DNA from: an uncultured Pelagibacteraceae bacterium | GTDB taxonomy: Bacteria > Pseudomonadota > Alphaproteobacteria > Pelagibacterales > Pelagibacteraceae | NCBI GenBank assembly: GCA_902598655.1 | Contig: CACKCQ010000004.1 | Span: 24,751 to 88,750 of the forward strand | Direction: 5' to 3' | Length of the DNA stretch: 64,000 nucleotides | In this document: positions 49,640 through 58,126 of the stretch, in pieces | How positions within the stretch are numbered: the first letter of the stretch is position 1 | How the letters are laid out: each line of letters starts with the position of its first letter | Made by a program: the position numbers and the translations under genes | The notes under the pieces: model-generated | The model's database searches: none | What the model was told of the DNA's origin: nothing | The model's input: the letters and a program-made list of their open reading frames with translations, nothing else

Positions 49640-52120
49640 ATGTCAAAAAATAAGATCACCGCAATTCTTGGGCCTACAAATACTGGTAAAACATTTTTAG
49701 CTATAGAAACAATGCTTTCATTCGATTCGGGAATGATAGGGTTTCCTCTTAGACTTTTAGCAAGAGAAGTATATGACAAGATTATACAAAAAGTTGATGT
49801 ATCTCAAGTTGCTCTTATTACTGGGGAAGAAAAAATTATACCAATTAATGCAAAGTATTTCTTGTGTACTGTAGAGTCAATGCCTGTAGACAAAGTTTTA
49901 GATTTTGTAGGGATAGATGAAATTCAAATGTGTTCGGATCATGAACGAGGTCATATTTTTACAGACAGATTATTAAATCTAAGAGGTGAGAAATTAACAA
50001 TGCTAATGGGTTCTAATACTATAAAAAGTATTATTCAAAAACTTGATGAAGATATTGAGTTTATAAATAAACAAAGATTGTCAAAACTCTCTTTTGGCGG
50101 ACACAAAAAAATTTCAAGAATTGAGAGAAAAAGTGCTGTAATTGCTTTTTCTACAGAAGAGGTTTATGCAATTGCAGAACTCATAAGAAGACAGAAAGGT
50201 GGTGCAGCAATAGTTATGGGGTCTCTCAGTCCTAAAACAAGAAATGCTCAAGTGAGTTTATATCAATCTGGCGATGTTGATTATCTTGTTGCGACTGATG
50301 CTATTGGAATGGGAATAAATATGGATCTAGATAATGTTTATTTCTCAAACATAAAAAAATTTGATGGAAAAAAAATTAGAAGGTTAAAAATCTCAGAAAT
50401 TGGGCAAATTTCAGGGAGAGCTGGTCGATATTTAAATGATGGAAGTTTTGGTATTACTGGGGATTGTGATGAAATTAATCCAGAAGAAATAGAGTTTTTA
50501 GAAAATCATAATTTTCCAGAAATACAAAATATATTCTGGAGAAATTCTAATCTAAATTTTAAAAATAAAGAAACTCTTTTAAAATCTTTAGATGAAAAAC
50601 CCAGTAAAGATTGGTTGAGAAGAGTAGGAGAATGTGAAGATGAAAAAGTTTTAAAATATTTTTTAAAAGAAAATAACAACAGTATAGAAAATAATTCAAA
50701 CATTTTGAAAATTCTCTGGGAATGTTGTCAGATACCTGATTTTGTCAAAAAAACTTACGGTCACCACTTGGAAGTAGTAGATAAAGTATTCAATTTTTTG
50801 ACAAGTGAAGAAAGCAAAATACCTAACTATTATATGAAAAAACAACTTTCTATGCTTGATAAGCTGGATGGAAATGTAGACTCAATTTCAAATAGAATAT
50901 CGAATGTAAGAACTTGGTCATATGTTGCGAACAAATCTAGTTGGGTTGAAAATCAAGATTATTGGGTCGAACGAACTAAAAACTTAGAGGATAAATTATC
51001 GGATAGACTTCATGATGAATTAACCAAAACTTTTATAGATAAAAGAGCTAGCGTCTTAGCTAAAGGATTAAAACAAGATATTGAGCTAAAAACTGAAATT
51101 ATTGAGGAAGAAAAGGTATTGATTAATGATCAATATATTGGAATTTTAAAAGGTCTAAAACTTCAATTAGATTTAAAAGTGGATGCTCTAGATGCAGATA
51201 TTAAATCATTAAAAAAAGCTGCAAGACAAAATGTAGGTCCAGAAATAATCAATAGAATAAAACAAATAATGGATACTGGACTTATAGAATTGAAAGATGA
51301 CTTTAAGATATATTGGAGAAATGATCCAATAGCAAAACTGACAGCTGGTTCTGATTATCTTAATCCAAAAATTGATTTGATCATAGATGAAATGATTGAG
51401 AATAATGAAAGAAATAATTTAAACGACTACCTAAATAAATGGATAATAAAAAAAATTGAAACTGAACTTAGTAGTTTAATTGAGTTGAAAAACATTAAAG
51501 AAGATAACCCAGAACTTAGAGCTTTAGCTTATAGACTTTATGAAAATAACGGTGTTATAAAAAGATCAAGTATCTCTGAATACCTAAAAAAAATAAATCA
51601 AGACGATAGGAAAAAATTAAGAAAATTAGGTGTTAAGTTTGGAAGGTATCATGTTTTTTTATTTAAGTTATTCAAACCAAGCTCTGTTTCTTTAAGAATA
51701 TTATTATGGAAAAGTTATAATAATGAGTTTTTGAATTTATCGCCTCCAACATTCGGACTAAACTTTTTAAATAATATGAAAACCGCAAATAGAGACTTTA
51801 TGTTACTTTGTGGTTTTGAAAAATTTGACGATATTTATGTAAGAATTGACATTCTCGAAAGATTATTCTTATTAATATTTAATTCAAAAAAAGATGAAAA
51901 AGAAGAAGTAAAGGTTATACCTGAAATGCTAAACTTACTTGGTTGTTCAAAAGAAAATTTTAAAAAGCTTTTAAAAAAGATGGATTATAAAATTTTTGAG
52001 AAAGAAAAAGAATTTTTTATAAAATATGTTCCAACAAAAAAGAAAATTTTTAAAAAATACGACAAAAAGGACTATTCTAATAATCCATTCGGTGTATTAA
52101 ACCAATTAAACTTAAAATAA
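49640..52120 (+). CDS. SUV3-like DExH RNA helicase
   Basis: An 826-residue superfamily 2 helicase of the mitochondrial SUV3-like group found in alphaproteobacteria, presumably acting in RNA turnover. Motif I is GPTNTGKT (11-18), motif II is DEIQ (93-96), motif III MLMGSNT, motif V VATDAIGMGINMD and motif VI QISGRAGR (256-263). The long C-terminal half is helical and lysine-rich. It heads the tightly packed helicase-terB-fdxA-carD run; its TAA overlaps the terB-like ATG by one base. Confidence 0.9.
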   Translation: MSKNKITAILGPTNTGKTFLAIETMLSFDSGMIGFPLRLLAREVYDKIIQKVDVSQVALITGEEKIIPINAKYFLCTVESMPVDKVLDFVGIDEIQMCSDHERGHIFTDRLLNLRGEKLTMLMGSNTIKSIIQKLDEDIEFINKQRLSKLSFGGHKKISRIERKSAVIAFSTEEVYAIAELIRRQKGGAAIVMGSLSPKTRNAQVSLYQSGDVDYLVATDAIGMGINMDLDNVYFSNIKKFDGKKIRRLKISEIGQISGRAGRYLNDGSFGITGDCDEINPEEIEFLENHNFPEIQNIFWRNSNLNFKNKETLLKSLDEKPSKDWLRRVGECEDEKVLKYFLKENNNSIENNSNILKILWECCQIPDFVKKTYGHHLEVVDKVFNFLTSEESKIPNYYMKKQLSMLDKLDGNVDSISNRISNVRTWSYVANKSSWVENQDYWVERTKNLEDKLSDRLHDELTKTFIDKRASVLAKGLKQDIELKTEIIEEEKVLINDQYIGILKGLKLQLDLKVDALDADIKSLKKAARQNVGPEIINRIKQIMDTGLIELKDDFKIYWRNDPIAKLTAGSDYLNPKIDLIIDEMIENNERNNLNDYLNKWIIKKIETELSSLIELKNIKEDNPELRALAYRLYENNGVIKRSSISEYLKKINQDDRKKLRKLGVKFGRYHVFLFKLFKPSSVSLRILLWKSYNNEFLNLSPPTFGLNFLNNMKTANRDFMLLCGFEKFDDIYVRIDILERLFLLIFNSKKDEKEEVKVIPEMLNLLGCSKENFKKLLKKMDYKIFEKEKEFFIKYVPTKKKIFKKYDKKDYSNNPFGVLNQLNLK

Positions 52121-52545
52121 TGTTTAATTTATTTAAAAAAGAAAAAGAGAATAAGAATGATGGAAATCATTTATCTTTAATTAGTGTTGCAGCTCTTCTA
52201 ATCCATTCTGCAAAAATAGACGAAAATTTCACTAAAAAAGAGAGAAATATAATTAAAAATGCCTTAATTGAAATGGGTGCCGATGAAAATAATTTAGATG
52301 AAATAATAATTGATGCTGAATCTAGAGAAAAAGATTCAAATCAGATTTTACAGTTTACTAAAGAAGTAAAAAATAGAAGTTTAGATGAAAAAAAAATAGT
52401 TATTGAAGCATTATGGACAATTATTTATTCAGATGAGCAAGCAGATATGTATGAAAGCAACCTAATGAGAAGGTTGTCTGGTTTGTTATATCTTGATGCA
52501 AAAGTTGTAGGTGACATAAAAGAAAAAGTTAAATCAAATCAATGA
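52120..52545 (+). CDS. TerB-like helical protein
   Basis: A 141-residue protein of the TerB/tellurite-resistance-like helical family ([21 protein letters not shown], then [25 protein letters not shown]). Acidic residues in the paired helices could bind a metal. It has no signal peptide. In many alphaproteobacteria an S4-domain RNA-binding gene occupies this place between helicase and fdxA; here it is a TerB-like gene. Overlaps fdxA by 4 nt. Function not established. Confidence 0.8.
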   Translation: MFNLFKKEKENKNDGNHLSLISVAALLIHSAKIDENFTKKERNIIKNALIEMGADENNLDEIIIDAESREKDSNQILQFTKEVKNRSLDEKKIVIEALWTIIYSDEQADMYESNLMRRLSGLLYLDAKVVGDIKEKVKSNQ

Positions 52546-52868
52546 CATATTTGGTCAACGATAAATGCATAAAATGTAAACACACAACTTGCGTTGATGT
52601 TTGTCCTGTTGATTGTTTTTATGAGGGCAAAAATATGCTTGTAATTAAACCTGATGAGTGTATAGATTGTGGCGTTTGTGAACCTGAGTGTCCAATTGAT
52701 GCTATAGTTTCAGATACAGAACCTAGTAGTGAAAAATGGTTAGAATTAAACAAAAAATATTCAGAAATATGGCCAAATATATCGGAATCAAAGCAACCAA
52801 TGCCAGATCACGAGAAATTTAAAGATGAAGAAAATAAGTTTGATAAATACTTTGAAGAAAACGTTTAA
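52542..52868 (+). CDS. fdxA: 7Fe-8S ferredoxin FdxA
   Basis: Low-potential electron carrier, 108 residues. The first cluster region is [18 protein letters not shown] (C9, C12, C17, C21, C25) and the second [12 protein letters not shown] (C40, C43, C46, C50), consistent with one 3Fe-4S and one 4Fe-4S cluster. The C-terminal extension ([17 protein letters not shown]) is typical of the alphaproteobacterial FdxA family. It overlaps carD by 44 nt in a different frame. Confidence 0.96.
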   Translation: MTYLVNDKCIKCKHTTCVDVCPVDCFYEGKNMLVIKPDECIDCGVCEPECPIDAIVSDTEPSSEKWLELNKKYSEIWPNISESKQPMPDHEKFKDEENKFDKYFEENV

Positions 52869-53697
52869 AACTAAGAACGCAGCTAATAAAAAAAAAACCA
52901 TTAAACAAAAAAAAACTAAACCTGTTAGCAAAGTAAAAAAAGCTAAAGTAGTTGCAAAAATTAAAAAAAATAAAGTTGTAGCTAAAGAAAAAAAATCGAA
53001 GGTTCAAAAGAAAGTAGTTAAAACTATTTCTGAAAAAAAAGAGAAAAAAAATACTTCAGAGAATAGCTCAAATCTTTTGCGTATCCCCAAAAGTAATGAA
53101 CAAAAACCAGAAATTAAAAAAGTTAAAAAACAAGATACAGAAAAAAAAGAATATAAGATAAAGGATTACGTCGTATATCCTAAACATGGAGTTGGTCAGA
53201 TCACCGAATTTAAAAAAATGAATATTGGTGGTATCGATATTGAAGCTTACATACTCAAATTCGAAAAAGATAAGGCTAATGGAATGGTTCCAGTCAACAA
53301 GCAATCACACCTAAGACCATTAGCAACAATTAATCAAGTCAATAAATGCATAAGTATTTTAAAAAGTAAACCTAAAATTAAAAGGAGCATGTGGAGCAGA
53401 AGAGCACAAGAGTATGAAGCAAAAATCTCATCTGGTAAAATTTATGAGCTAGCAGAAGTAGTTAGAGATCTTAATAAGGGAGATGATCTTATGGTAGATC
53501 AATCATACAGTGAAAGGCAACTTTTTGAAAAAGCTTATGATAGAATACTTACAGAATTTCAAATTGTTTTAAATATAAGCTTAGAAGACACACAAAAAAA
53601 ACTCGATAAAGCTTTAAAAAGAAACTTAGAGAAACAAATCCAGAAGATAGAAAATAAATCTATAGAGGAAGAAGTATCAGAAGAGGTAGCTAAATAA
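52825..53697 (+). CDS. carD: CarD/CdnL-family RNA polymerase-binding regulator with lysine-rich N-terminal tail
   Basis: CarD proteins bind RNA polymerase beta and stabilise open complexes. The RNAP-interaction domain starts at [15 protein letters not shown] (about 110-124) and the C-terminal helical DNA-binding domain contains [16 protein letters not shown]. Family members are usually about 160-170 residues; this has 290, because of a basic N-terminal region with 32 lysines in the first 77 residues, including two KVVAK units. The start at 52825 lies inside fdxA; no other ATG occurs before the CarD domain, and the frame stays open throughout, but a later TTG (about 53077) cannot be excluded. 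Confidence 0.88.
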   Translation: MKKISLINTLKKTFKTKNAANKKKTIKQKKTKPVSKVKKAKVVAKIKKNKVVAKEKKSKVQKKVVKTISEKKEKKNTSENSSNLLRIPKSNEQKPEIKKVKKQDTEKKEYKIKDYVVYPKHGVGQITEFKKMNIGGIDIEAYILKFEKDKANGMVPVNKQSHLRPLATINQVNKCISILKSKPKIKRSMWSRRAQEYEAKISSGKIYELAEVVRDLNKGDDLMVDQSYSERQLFEKAYDRILTEFQIVLNISLEDTQKKLDKALKRNLEKQIQKIENKSIEEEVSEEVAK

Positions 53698-53734
53698 AAA
53701 AAACGCTCCCCACGCAAGCGCCATGAGGAGCGTT
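53696..53734 (-). terminator. Intrinsic terminator of the tiny basic-peptide gene
   Basis: Inverted repeat ACGCTCC (53703-53709) / GGAGCGT (53727-53733) with a 17-nt loop, followed on the minus strand by eight T residues. It lies 23 nt past the stop of the 27-residue gene. On the plus strand the hairpin is followed only by TATTTAATA, so it may also slow polymerase leaving carD, but it is much better oriented for the minus strand. Confidence 0.85.
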
Positions 53735-53756
53735 ATTTAATAAAAAGAATACTAAA

Positions 53757-53840
53757 CTATCTTCTTTTTTTCTTCTTAGCTTTTTTCTTAGCTTTTTTCT
53801 TAGTTTTCTTTTTAGCAGCTTTTTTTCTTCTTTTAGCCAT
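53757..53840 (-). CDS. 27-residue Lys/Arg-rich histone-tail-like peptide
   Basis: ATG 53840 to TAG 53757. Composition is 16 Lys, 4 Arg, 5 Ala, 1 Thr and Met; sequence starts MAKRRKKAAKKKT and continues as KKKA repeats to a final RR. A strong Shine-Dalgarno (GGGAG at 53847-53851) lies 6 nt before ATG, a consensus-like promoter lies upstream and an intrinsic terminator downstream, so it looks like a real independent gene and not low-complexity noise. It resembles C-terminal tails of histone H1 or Hc1-type proteins; nucleic-acid binding is inferred from charge only. Confidence 0.72.
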   Translation of the reverse strand: MAKRRKKAAKKKTKKKAKKKAKKKKRR

Positions 53841-53861
53841 CTTTAGCTCCCTTTTTTAATT

Positions 53862-53880
53862 ACGAATCTTTTTGATTCGT
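53862..53880 (-). promoter_or_regulatory. Leader hairpin upstream of the basic-peptide gene
   Basis: Perfect 7-bp inverted repeat ACGAATC / GATTCGT with a 5-nt A/T loop, 22-40 nt upstream of the ATG of the 27-residue gene, so inside its predicted 5' UTR. A second weaker repeat (AATTAC/GTAATT, 53883-53900) overlaps the -10 region. Might stabilise the mRNA or serve as a protein-binding site; on the plus strand the pair could also act as a weak terminator. Confidence 0.55.
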
Positions 53881-53891
53881 TTAATTACCTT

Positions 53892-53920
53892 TTTGTAATT
53901 TTTTTGAATAGTTATGTCAA
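53892..53920 (-). promoter_or_regulatory. Predicted sigma-70-type promoter for the basic-peptide gene
   Basis: On the minus strand a perfect -35 TTGACA (53920-53915) is followed by a 17-nt spacer and TACAAA (53897-53892, 4 of 6 matches to TATAAT). This predicts a transcript start near 53885 and a leader of about 45 nt carrying the hairpin. The consensus -35 and exact spacing are unusual in this AT-rich window, which supports it. Confidence 0.55.
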
Positions 53921-54025
53921 TTACATAATTTTTTGTGTTTTTTTAAATTTTTTTTTTAAAAAATAAAAAAAATAATAATTAAAAAAAGTTAAGTAAAATA
54001 GCGATTATTAAACAAATTTTTCAAG

Positions 54026-55735
54026 TTAATTATAAAGATTTTCAAAATTATTTTTATATTTATTTATAATTTTATATCTTTTTAACTTTAATGTCGGTGT
54101 TAACATTCCATTTTCAATTGAAAATTTTTCATTTATTAAAAAAAACTTTTTTATATTTTCAATTTTTGAAAGATTATTATTCAAATTATTTATTGCATTA
54201 TGAATTTCTTCATTTGTAATATTAATAAACTCTTCATTTAAAACTAATAATGCTACCAAAAAGGGTTTATTATCTCCATATACTACTGCTTGATCTATGA
54301 ATTCTAAATTTACTAATTCATTTTCAATTTTTAATGGAGAAATATTATCTCCACCAGGAGTAATGAGAATATCTTTTTTTCTATCAGTAATTTTTAAAAA
54401 ATTATTTTCAAATACACCAATATCTCCTGTGTGAAGCCAGCCATTTATCAAAACTTTATCAGTTTCTTCTTTATTATTCCAATAGCCCAACATTACATTT
54501 TCACCCTTAACAAGTATTTCACCATCTTCAGCTATTTTGACCTCATTTCCCTTAAACGGTGGGCCAACAGTATCTATTCTAATGTCATCTATTGGATTAC
54601 AGCTTACCACTGGAGAAGTTTCCGTTAAGCCATAACCTTGCAGAGTTGGCAAACCAATAGCATTCAGAAAATATCCAACTTCTTTATCTAAGGCACCACC
54701 TCCAGAAACGAATGTTTTAAGAGATCCACCAAATTGTGATTTTATTTTTTTTCTTACCAATTTCTCTAGAATACTATCTTGTATTTTTTCAAAAATAGTT
54801 AAATTTTCTTTTTTTATTTTTTTTAGACCTAGTTTTAACATTTTAAATATTAAGTTTTTTTTCAATCCTGTCGCTTTTTTAAAACTTGCATTAATTTTTT
54901 GATAAAGGTTTTGGTAAAATCTTGGTACAGCTGTCATAATTTCTGGCGAACAATCACCCATATTTTTAACTAATTTGTCAATGCTCTCTGCATAAAAAAT
55001 TCTGGCTGCTACAGTAATTTGTACAAATTGGACAGTGTGCTCATAAGAATGTGAAAGTGGAAGCCATGTGAGGAACCTAGGTTGATCTTTTGATAATAAT
55101 GGTTTTAGAATATCTATTGCACCCTCACAATTATTTAAGATCCCACCATGACTTAAAATTACTCCTTTGGGATTTCCCTGAGTACCTGACGTATAAATTA
55201 TACACGATGGATCTTTTCTTGAAGCTGCAGATTTATAACTTAAAGAATTTTTTATATTATTATTTTGAGTTAATTCTTCATAATTGACATATTCAATTTC
55301 AACATTATCTACTTTTTCAAACGAAAATATTTTTTTTATAAATTTTTTGTCCTTAATAATGTTTTTTAGTTTATTGAATTGCTCATTATTTGAAACAAAA
55401 ATTATACTTGGAGTACAATCATTGAGGATGTAATCATAATCTTTTTCTGCATAAGTTGTATATGCTGGTACAGTTATTCCATCAGATAACATAATTGCTA
55501 AATCTGTTATAAACCACTCAGGTCTATTTTCAGAAATTAATAAACATCTATCTCCTTTTGATATTAACTTTCTTAATTCATTAGAAACTAAATTGATAAA
55601 ATTATATGTATCCTGCCAGGAATAATTTTTTCTTTTATCACCTAAAGTTGATAATAAAATTTTATCTTTATTAGATTGTTTATTAAATTGGTCAAAAAAT
55701 AAATCGGTTAAATTATTAATTTGTTTTAAGTTCAT
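54026..55735 (-). CDS. Long-chain acyl-CoA synthetase (AMP-forming)
   Basis: Activates fatty acids to acyl-CoA. I choose ATG 55735 (569 residues, MNLKQINNLTDLFF); the frame extends to 55753 but that would run into tRNA-Leu. AMP-binding motifs are IIYTSGTQGNPKGVILSH, GYGLTETSP, and LHTGDIGVFENNFLKITDRKKDI. The SGGGALDKEVGYFLNAIGL segment matches the FadD15-like long-chain group. It follows tRNA-Leu on the same strand by 8 nt. Confidence 0.92.
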   Translation of the reverse strand: MNLKQINNLTDLFFDQFNKQSNKDKILLSTLGDKRKNYSWQDTYNFINLVSNELRKLISKGDRCLLISENRPEWFITDLAIMLSDGITVPAYTTYAEKDYDYILNDCTPSIIFVSNNEQFNKLKNIIKDKKFIKKIFSFEKVDNVEIEYVNYEELTQNNNIKNSLSYKSAASRKDPSCIIYTSGTQGNPKGVILSHGGILNNCEGAIDILKPLLSKDQPRFLTWLPLSHSYEHTVQFVQITVAARIFYAESIDKLVKNMGDCSPEIMTAVPRFYQNLYQKINASFKKATGLKKNLIFKMLKLGLKKIKKENLTIFEKIQDSILEKLVRKKIKSQFGGSLKTFVSGGGALDKEVGYFLNAIGLPTLQGYGLTETSPVVSCNPIDDIRIDTVGPPFKGNEVKIAEDGEILVKGENVMLGYWNNKEETDKVLINGWLHTGDIGVFENNFLKITDRKKDILITPGGDNISPLKIENELVNLEFIDQAVVYGDNKPFLVALLVLNEEFINITNEEIHNAINNLNNNLSKIENIKKFFLINEKFSIENGMLTPTLKLKRYKIINKYKNNFENLYN

Positions 55736-55743
55736 ATATTTTC

Positions 55744-55830
55744 TGGTGGGCAAAGAGAGAATCGAACTCTCACAGTATTGCTACTATTGGATTTTGAGTC
55801 CAACGCGTCTACCAGTTCCGCCATTCGCCC
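55744..55830 (-). tRNA. tRNA-Leu(CAA)
   Basis: An 87-nt type II tRNA with encoded CCA. Acceptor GGGCGAA pairs with TTTGCCC, discriminator A; D-arm GGCGGAACTGGTAGACGC; anticodon stem-loop TTGGACTCAAAATCCAA with CAA; variable arm; T-arm GAGAGTTCGATTCTC. It lies directly upstream of the acyl-CoA ligase on the same strand. Confidence 0.97.
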
Positions 55831-55895
55831 ATTTATTTTTAGTTTCATAGAATATAAATAATAGTATTAAAACACTATTTATATTAAAAGAAAAT

Positions 55896-56504
55896 ATGTT
55901 TAAGGAACTATTTAATAAAACAATTAAACTCGCAGGACATAAAAATTCTAAAAAAATTTTAGGATTTATATCTTTTATTGAAAGTTTCATATTTCCTATT
56001 CCGCCTGATGTTCTTATTATTCCAATGACTATCGCCGACAGACAAAGATGGATTAAAATAGCAATCATTGCTACAACAGGATCAGTCTTAGGAGCATGTT
56101 TGGGATATTTCATAGGATATGTTTTTTTCAATGAAATTGGCATTAAGATTTTTGAGCTTTACGGTGTAGACAATACTTCATTTTTAAAAGATAAAATTTC
56201 ATCAGATGGAGGTGTTTTTGCATGGGCAACATTACTAGCTATTGCAGGCTTCACACCCATACCATTTAAATTACTCACAATAACTAGTGGGTTCGTTCAA
56301 TTTAATATTATTTATTTTATAATTGTCTCCTTAATAACAAGGGGATCTAGATTTTTTATTATAGCTTTTTTGGTTGGAAATTTTGGTCCAGCTATGAAAA
56401 CAATAATTGAAAAAAAACTGCTTAAAGTTTCAATTGTAATTTCAGTTGTATTAATAGTTTTTGCTTTTTTAATTTATAAATTTTTACAAAACTTTATGAA
56501 CTAA
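55896..56504 (+). CDS. YqaA/DedA-like VTT-domain membrane protein
   Basis: A 202-residue inner-membrane protein of the VTT (SNARE-associated/DedA) superfamily. Visible: the re-entrant segment FIESFIFPIPPDVLIIPM, then TTGSVLGACLGYFIGY, and the second re-entrant region IAGFTPIPFKLLTITSG, then RGSRFFIIAFLVG. Relatives move lipids or support membrane homeostasis; specific role unknown. dsbB follows after 1 nt. Confidence 0.87.
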   Translation: MFKELFNKTIKLAGHKNSKKILGFISFIESFIFPIPPDVLIIPMTIADRQRWIKIAIIATTGSVLGACLGYFIGYVFFNEIGIKIFELYGVDNTSFLKDKISSDGGVFAWATLLAIAGFTPIPFKLLTITSGFVQFNIIYFIIVSLITRGSRFFIIAFLVGNFGPAMKTIIEKKLLKVSIVISVVLIVFAFLIYKFLQNFMN

Positions 56505-56505
56505 A

Positions 56506-56979
56506 ATGAACTTTATCTTAAAAAAAAAAAATATTTATTTATTAATTTTAATATACTCAATTATTGCCATATTATCTGCGATCTATATTGAAAAAGTTTT
56601 GGGGTATTTACCATGTAAATTATGTATTTTTCAAAGAATTCCTTTTTTATTAGCGATCTTCATTTGTTTTTTGGGATATAACTATTTTAAATCGGATAGA
56701 ATATTAATTGCTTTAATCATTACATTCACACTAAGCACTGCTCTTGCAGGATATCATTTTGGTATAGAAAATGGCTTTTTTGATGAATATGCTGGTTGTA
56801 CAAACACAAATATAGATATCACAAATAAAGAAAAAATAATTGAGAGTCTTGGAATGGTTAAAAATTGTAAAGATGTAGAGTTTACTATTTTAGGCATATC
56901 TTTATCTGGATTGAATTTTTTAACATCTTTACTAATTGTATTATTTTCGCTAAGAGCTCTTGTTTATGAAAAAGACTAA
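56506..56979 (+). CDS. dsbB: Disulfide bond formation protein DsbB
   Basis: Re-oxidises the periplasmic oxidase DsbA and passes electrons to quinone. In 157 residues four TM helices and both cysteine pairs are present: C37/C40 (LPCKLCIFQR) and C98/C121 in the second periplasmic loop (YAGCTN, KNCKDVEF). It overlaps the start of coq7, a ubiquinone-synthesis gene, which fits functionally because DsbB uses quinone. Confidence 0.92.
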   Translation: MNFILKKKNIYLLILIYSIIAILSAIYIEKVLGYLPCKLCIFQRIPFLLAIFICFLGYNYFKSDRILIALIITFTLSTALAGYHFGIENGFFDEYAGCTNTNIDITNKEKIIESLGMVKNCKDVEFTILGISLSGLNFLTSLLIVLFSLRALVYEKD

Positions 56980-57499
56980 CAAGAAAAAATTAGAAGAATT
57001 TATTAGAGTTGATCACGCAGGTGAAAGAGGTGCAATAAAAATATACGAAGGTCAACTTTTAGCGCTGAAAACATTTAAAAAGGATCCTGAACTATTAAAA
57101 TTAGTAGAAGAAATGAGGGAACATGAGCAAGAACATAGTGATTTTTTTGAAAATGAAATCAGAGAAAGAAATATAAAACCAACTAAATTTTTACCACTAT
57201 GGGATCTATTGGGAGTAGGTTTGGGTTTCGGCTCAACAATATTAGGAAAAAAAGCAGCGATGCTGTGCACAGCCTCTGTTGAGGAAGTAATTGATAAACA
57301 TTACCAAAGTCAAATAGATCAATTACAAGATGATGAGAAAAAACTTAGAGAAAAAATTAAAAAATTTAGAGCTGATGAATTAGAACATAAAGATATTGCA
57401 TATGAGCACGGTGCAACAAAAAAAGGATTATATTCGGTAATGGATAAAATTATTAAAACTGGCTCAAAAATTGCTATAAATATCTCTGAAAAAATTTAA
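56966..57499 (+). CDS. coq7: Demethoxyubiquinone hydroxylase Coq7
   Basis: Di-iron monooxygenase of ubiquinone synthesis. I choose ATG 56966 (177 residues, MKKTNKKKLEEFIRVDHAGERG); an upstream in-frame TTG at 56960 is possible. Iron ligands are E20 (DHAGERGA), EHEQEH (E54, H57), SVEEVIDKHY and DELEHKDIAYEHGA. It overlaps dsbB, and its TAA is shared with the convergent HNH gene through TTAA. Confidence 0.93.
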   Translation: MKKTNKKKLEEFIRVDHAGERGAIKIYEGQLLALKTFKKDPELLKLVEEMREHEQEHSDFFENEIRERNIKPTKFLPLWDLLGVGLGFGSTILGKKAAMLCTASVEEVIDKHYQSQIDQLQDDEKKLREKIKKFRADELEHKDIAYEHGATKKGLYSVMDKIIKTGSKIAINISEKI

Positions 57500-58068
57500 C
57501 TAGGATCTAATTCGACATCCCAATATAAATAATCCATCCAACTGCTGTGCAGAAAATTAGGAGGAAAATTCTTCCCATTTCTATGAAGATCTTCTGTTGT
57601 TGGTTGAAAAGGCCATTGATTTAACTTCATACCTGAATTTTTTAATAATCTTCCACCTTTTTTTACGTTACAGGCTGAACAAGCAGTAACAACGTTTTCC
57701 CAATCAGTTTTCCCACCTTTTGATCTTGGAAGAAGATGGTCAAAAGTTAGTTCATCATTACTCCCACAATATTGACAACTAAACTTATCCCTTAAGAAAA
57801 CATTAAACCTTGTGAAATTTGGATTTGAACGAGGCTTTATAAAAGATTTTAATGCAATAACACTCGGTAACTGCATAGAGAATGATGGGCTTCTTATCAT
57901 TCTATCATAATGACTTACAATTGAGACTCTATCTAAAAATACTGATTTAATTGCGTCTTGCCATGACCATAATGATAAAGGATAATAACTTAATGGTCTG
58001 TAATCTGCATTAAGAACTAGAGCCGGACATTTTTCAAGTGAAAGGTTTTCATTGATCATTAAAGTCAT
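57496..58068 (-). CDS. HNH endonuclease-domain protein
   Basis: A 190-residue protein with an HNH/zinc fold in its C-terminal half: CQYCG (C98, C101), the catalytic DH pair TFDHLLPRSKGG (D110, H111), N125 in WENVV, and CSACN (C130, C133). The N-terminal segment (PALVLNADYRPLSYYPLSLWSWQDAI) is conserved in a group of chromosomal bacterial HNH proteins of unclear role. No restriction or toxin partner is adjacent. Confidence 0.87.
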   Translation of the reverse strand: MTLMINENLSLEKCPALVLNADYRPLSYYPLSLWSWQDAIKSVFLDRVSIVSHYDRMIRSPSFSMQLPSVIALKSFIKPRSNPNFTRFNVFLRDKFSCQYCGSNDELTFDHLLPRSKGGKTDWENVVTACSACNVKKGGRLLKNSGMKLNQWPFQPTTEDLHRNGKNFPPNFLHSSWMDYLYWDVELDPS

Positions 58069-58126
58069 AATTATTTAATATATTATATATTATTATTAAT
58101 CAATGTAACAAAAAAGTTAATTCTAT

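Larger units (their letters stand above)
53698..54025. other. 328-bp region between carD and the acyl-CoA ligase gene
   Basis: The longest stretch without an ordinary-size gene. It contains, in minus-strand order, the promoter (53920-53892), leader hairpin, 27-residue basic-peptide gene, and terminator. The remaining part, 53921-54025, is very A/T-rich homopolymer-laden sequence lying downstream of the acyl-CoA ligase gene; I see no further gene in it. Confidence 0.7.

Noticed and set aside
55784..56143. 119-codon minus-strand frame across tRNA-Leu and the VTT gene
   Set aside because: Overlaps the full tRNA-Leu and the conserved 5' half of the VTT-domain gene on the other strand.
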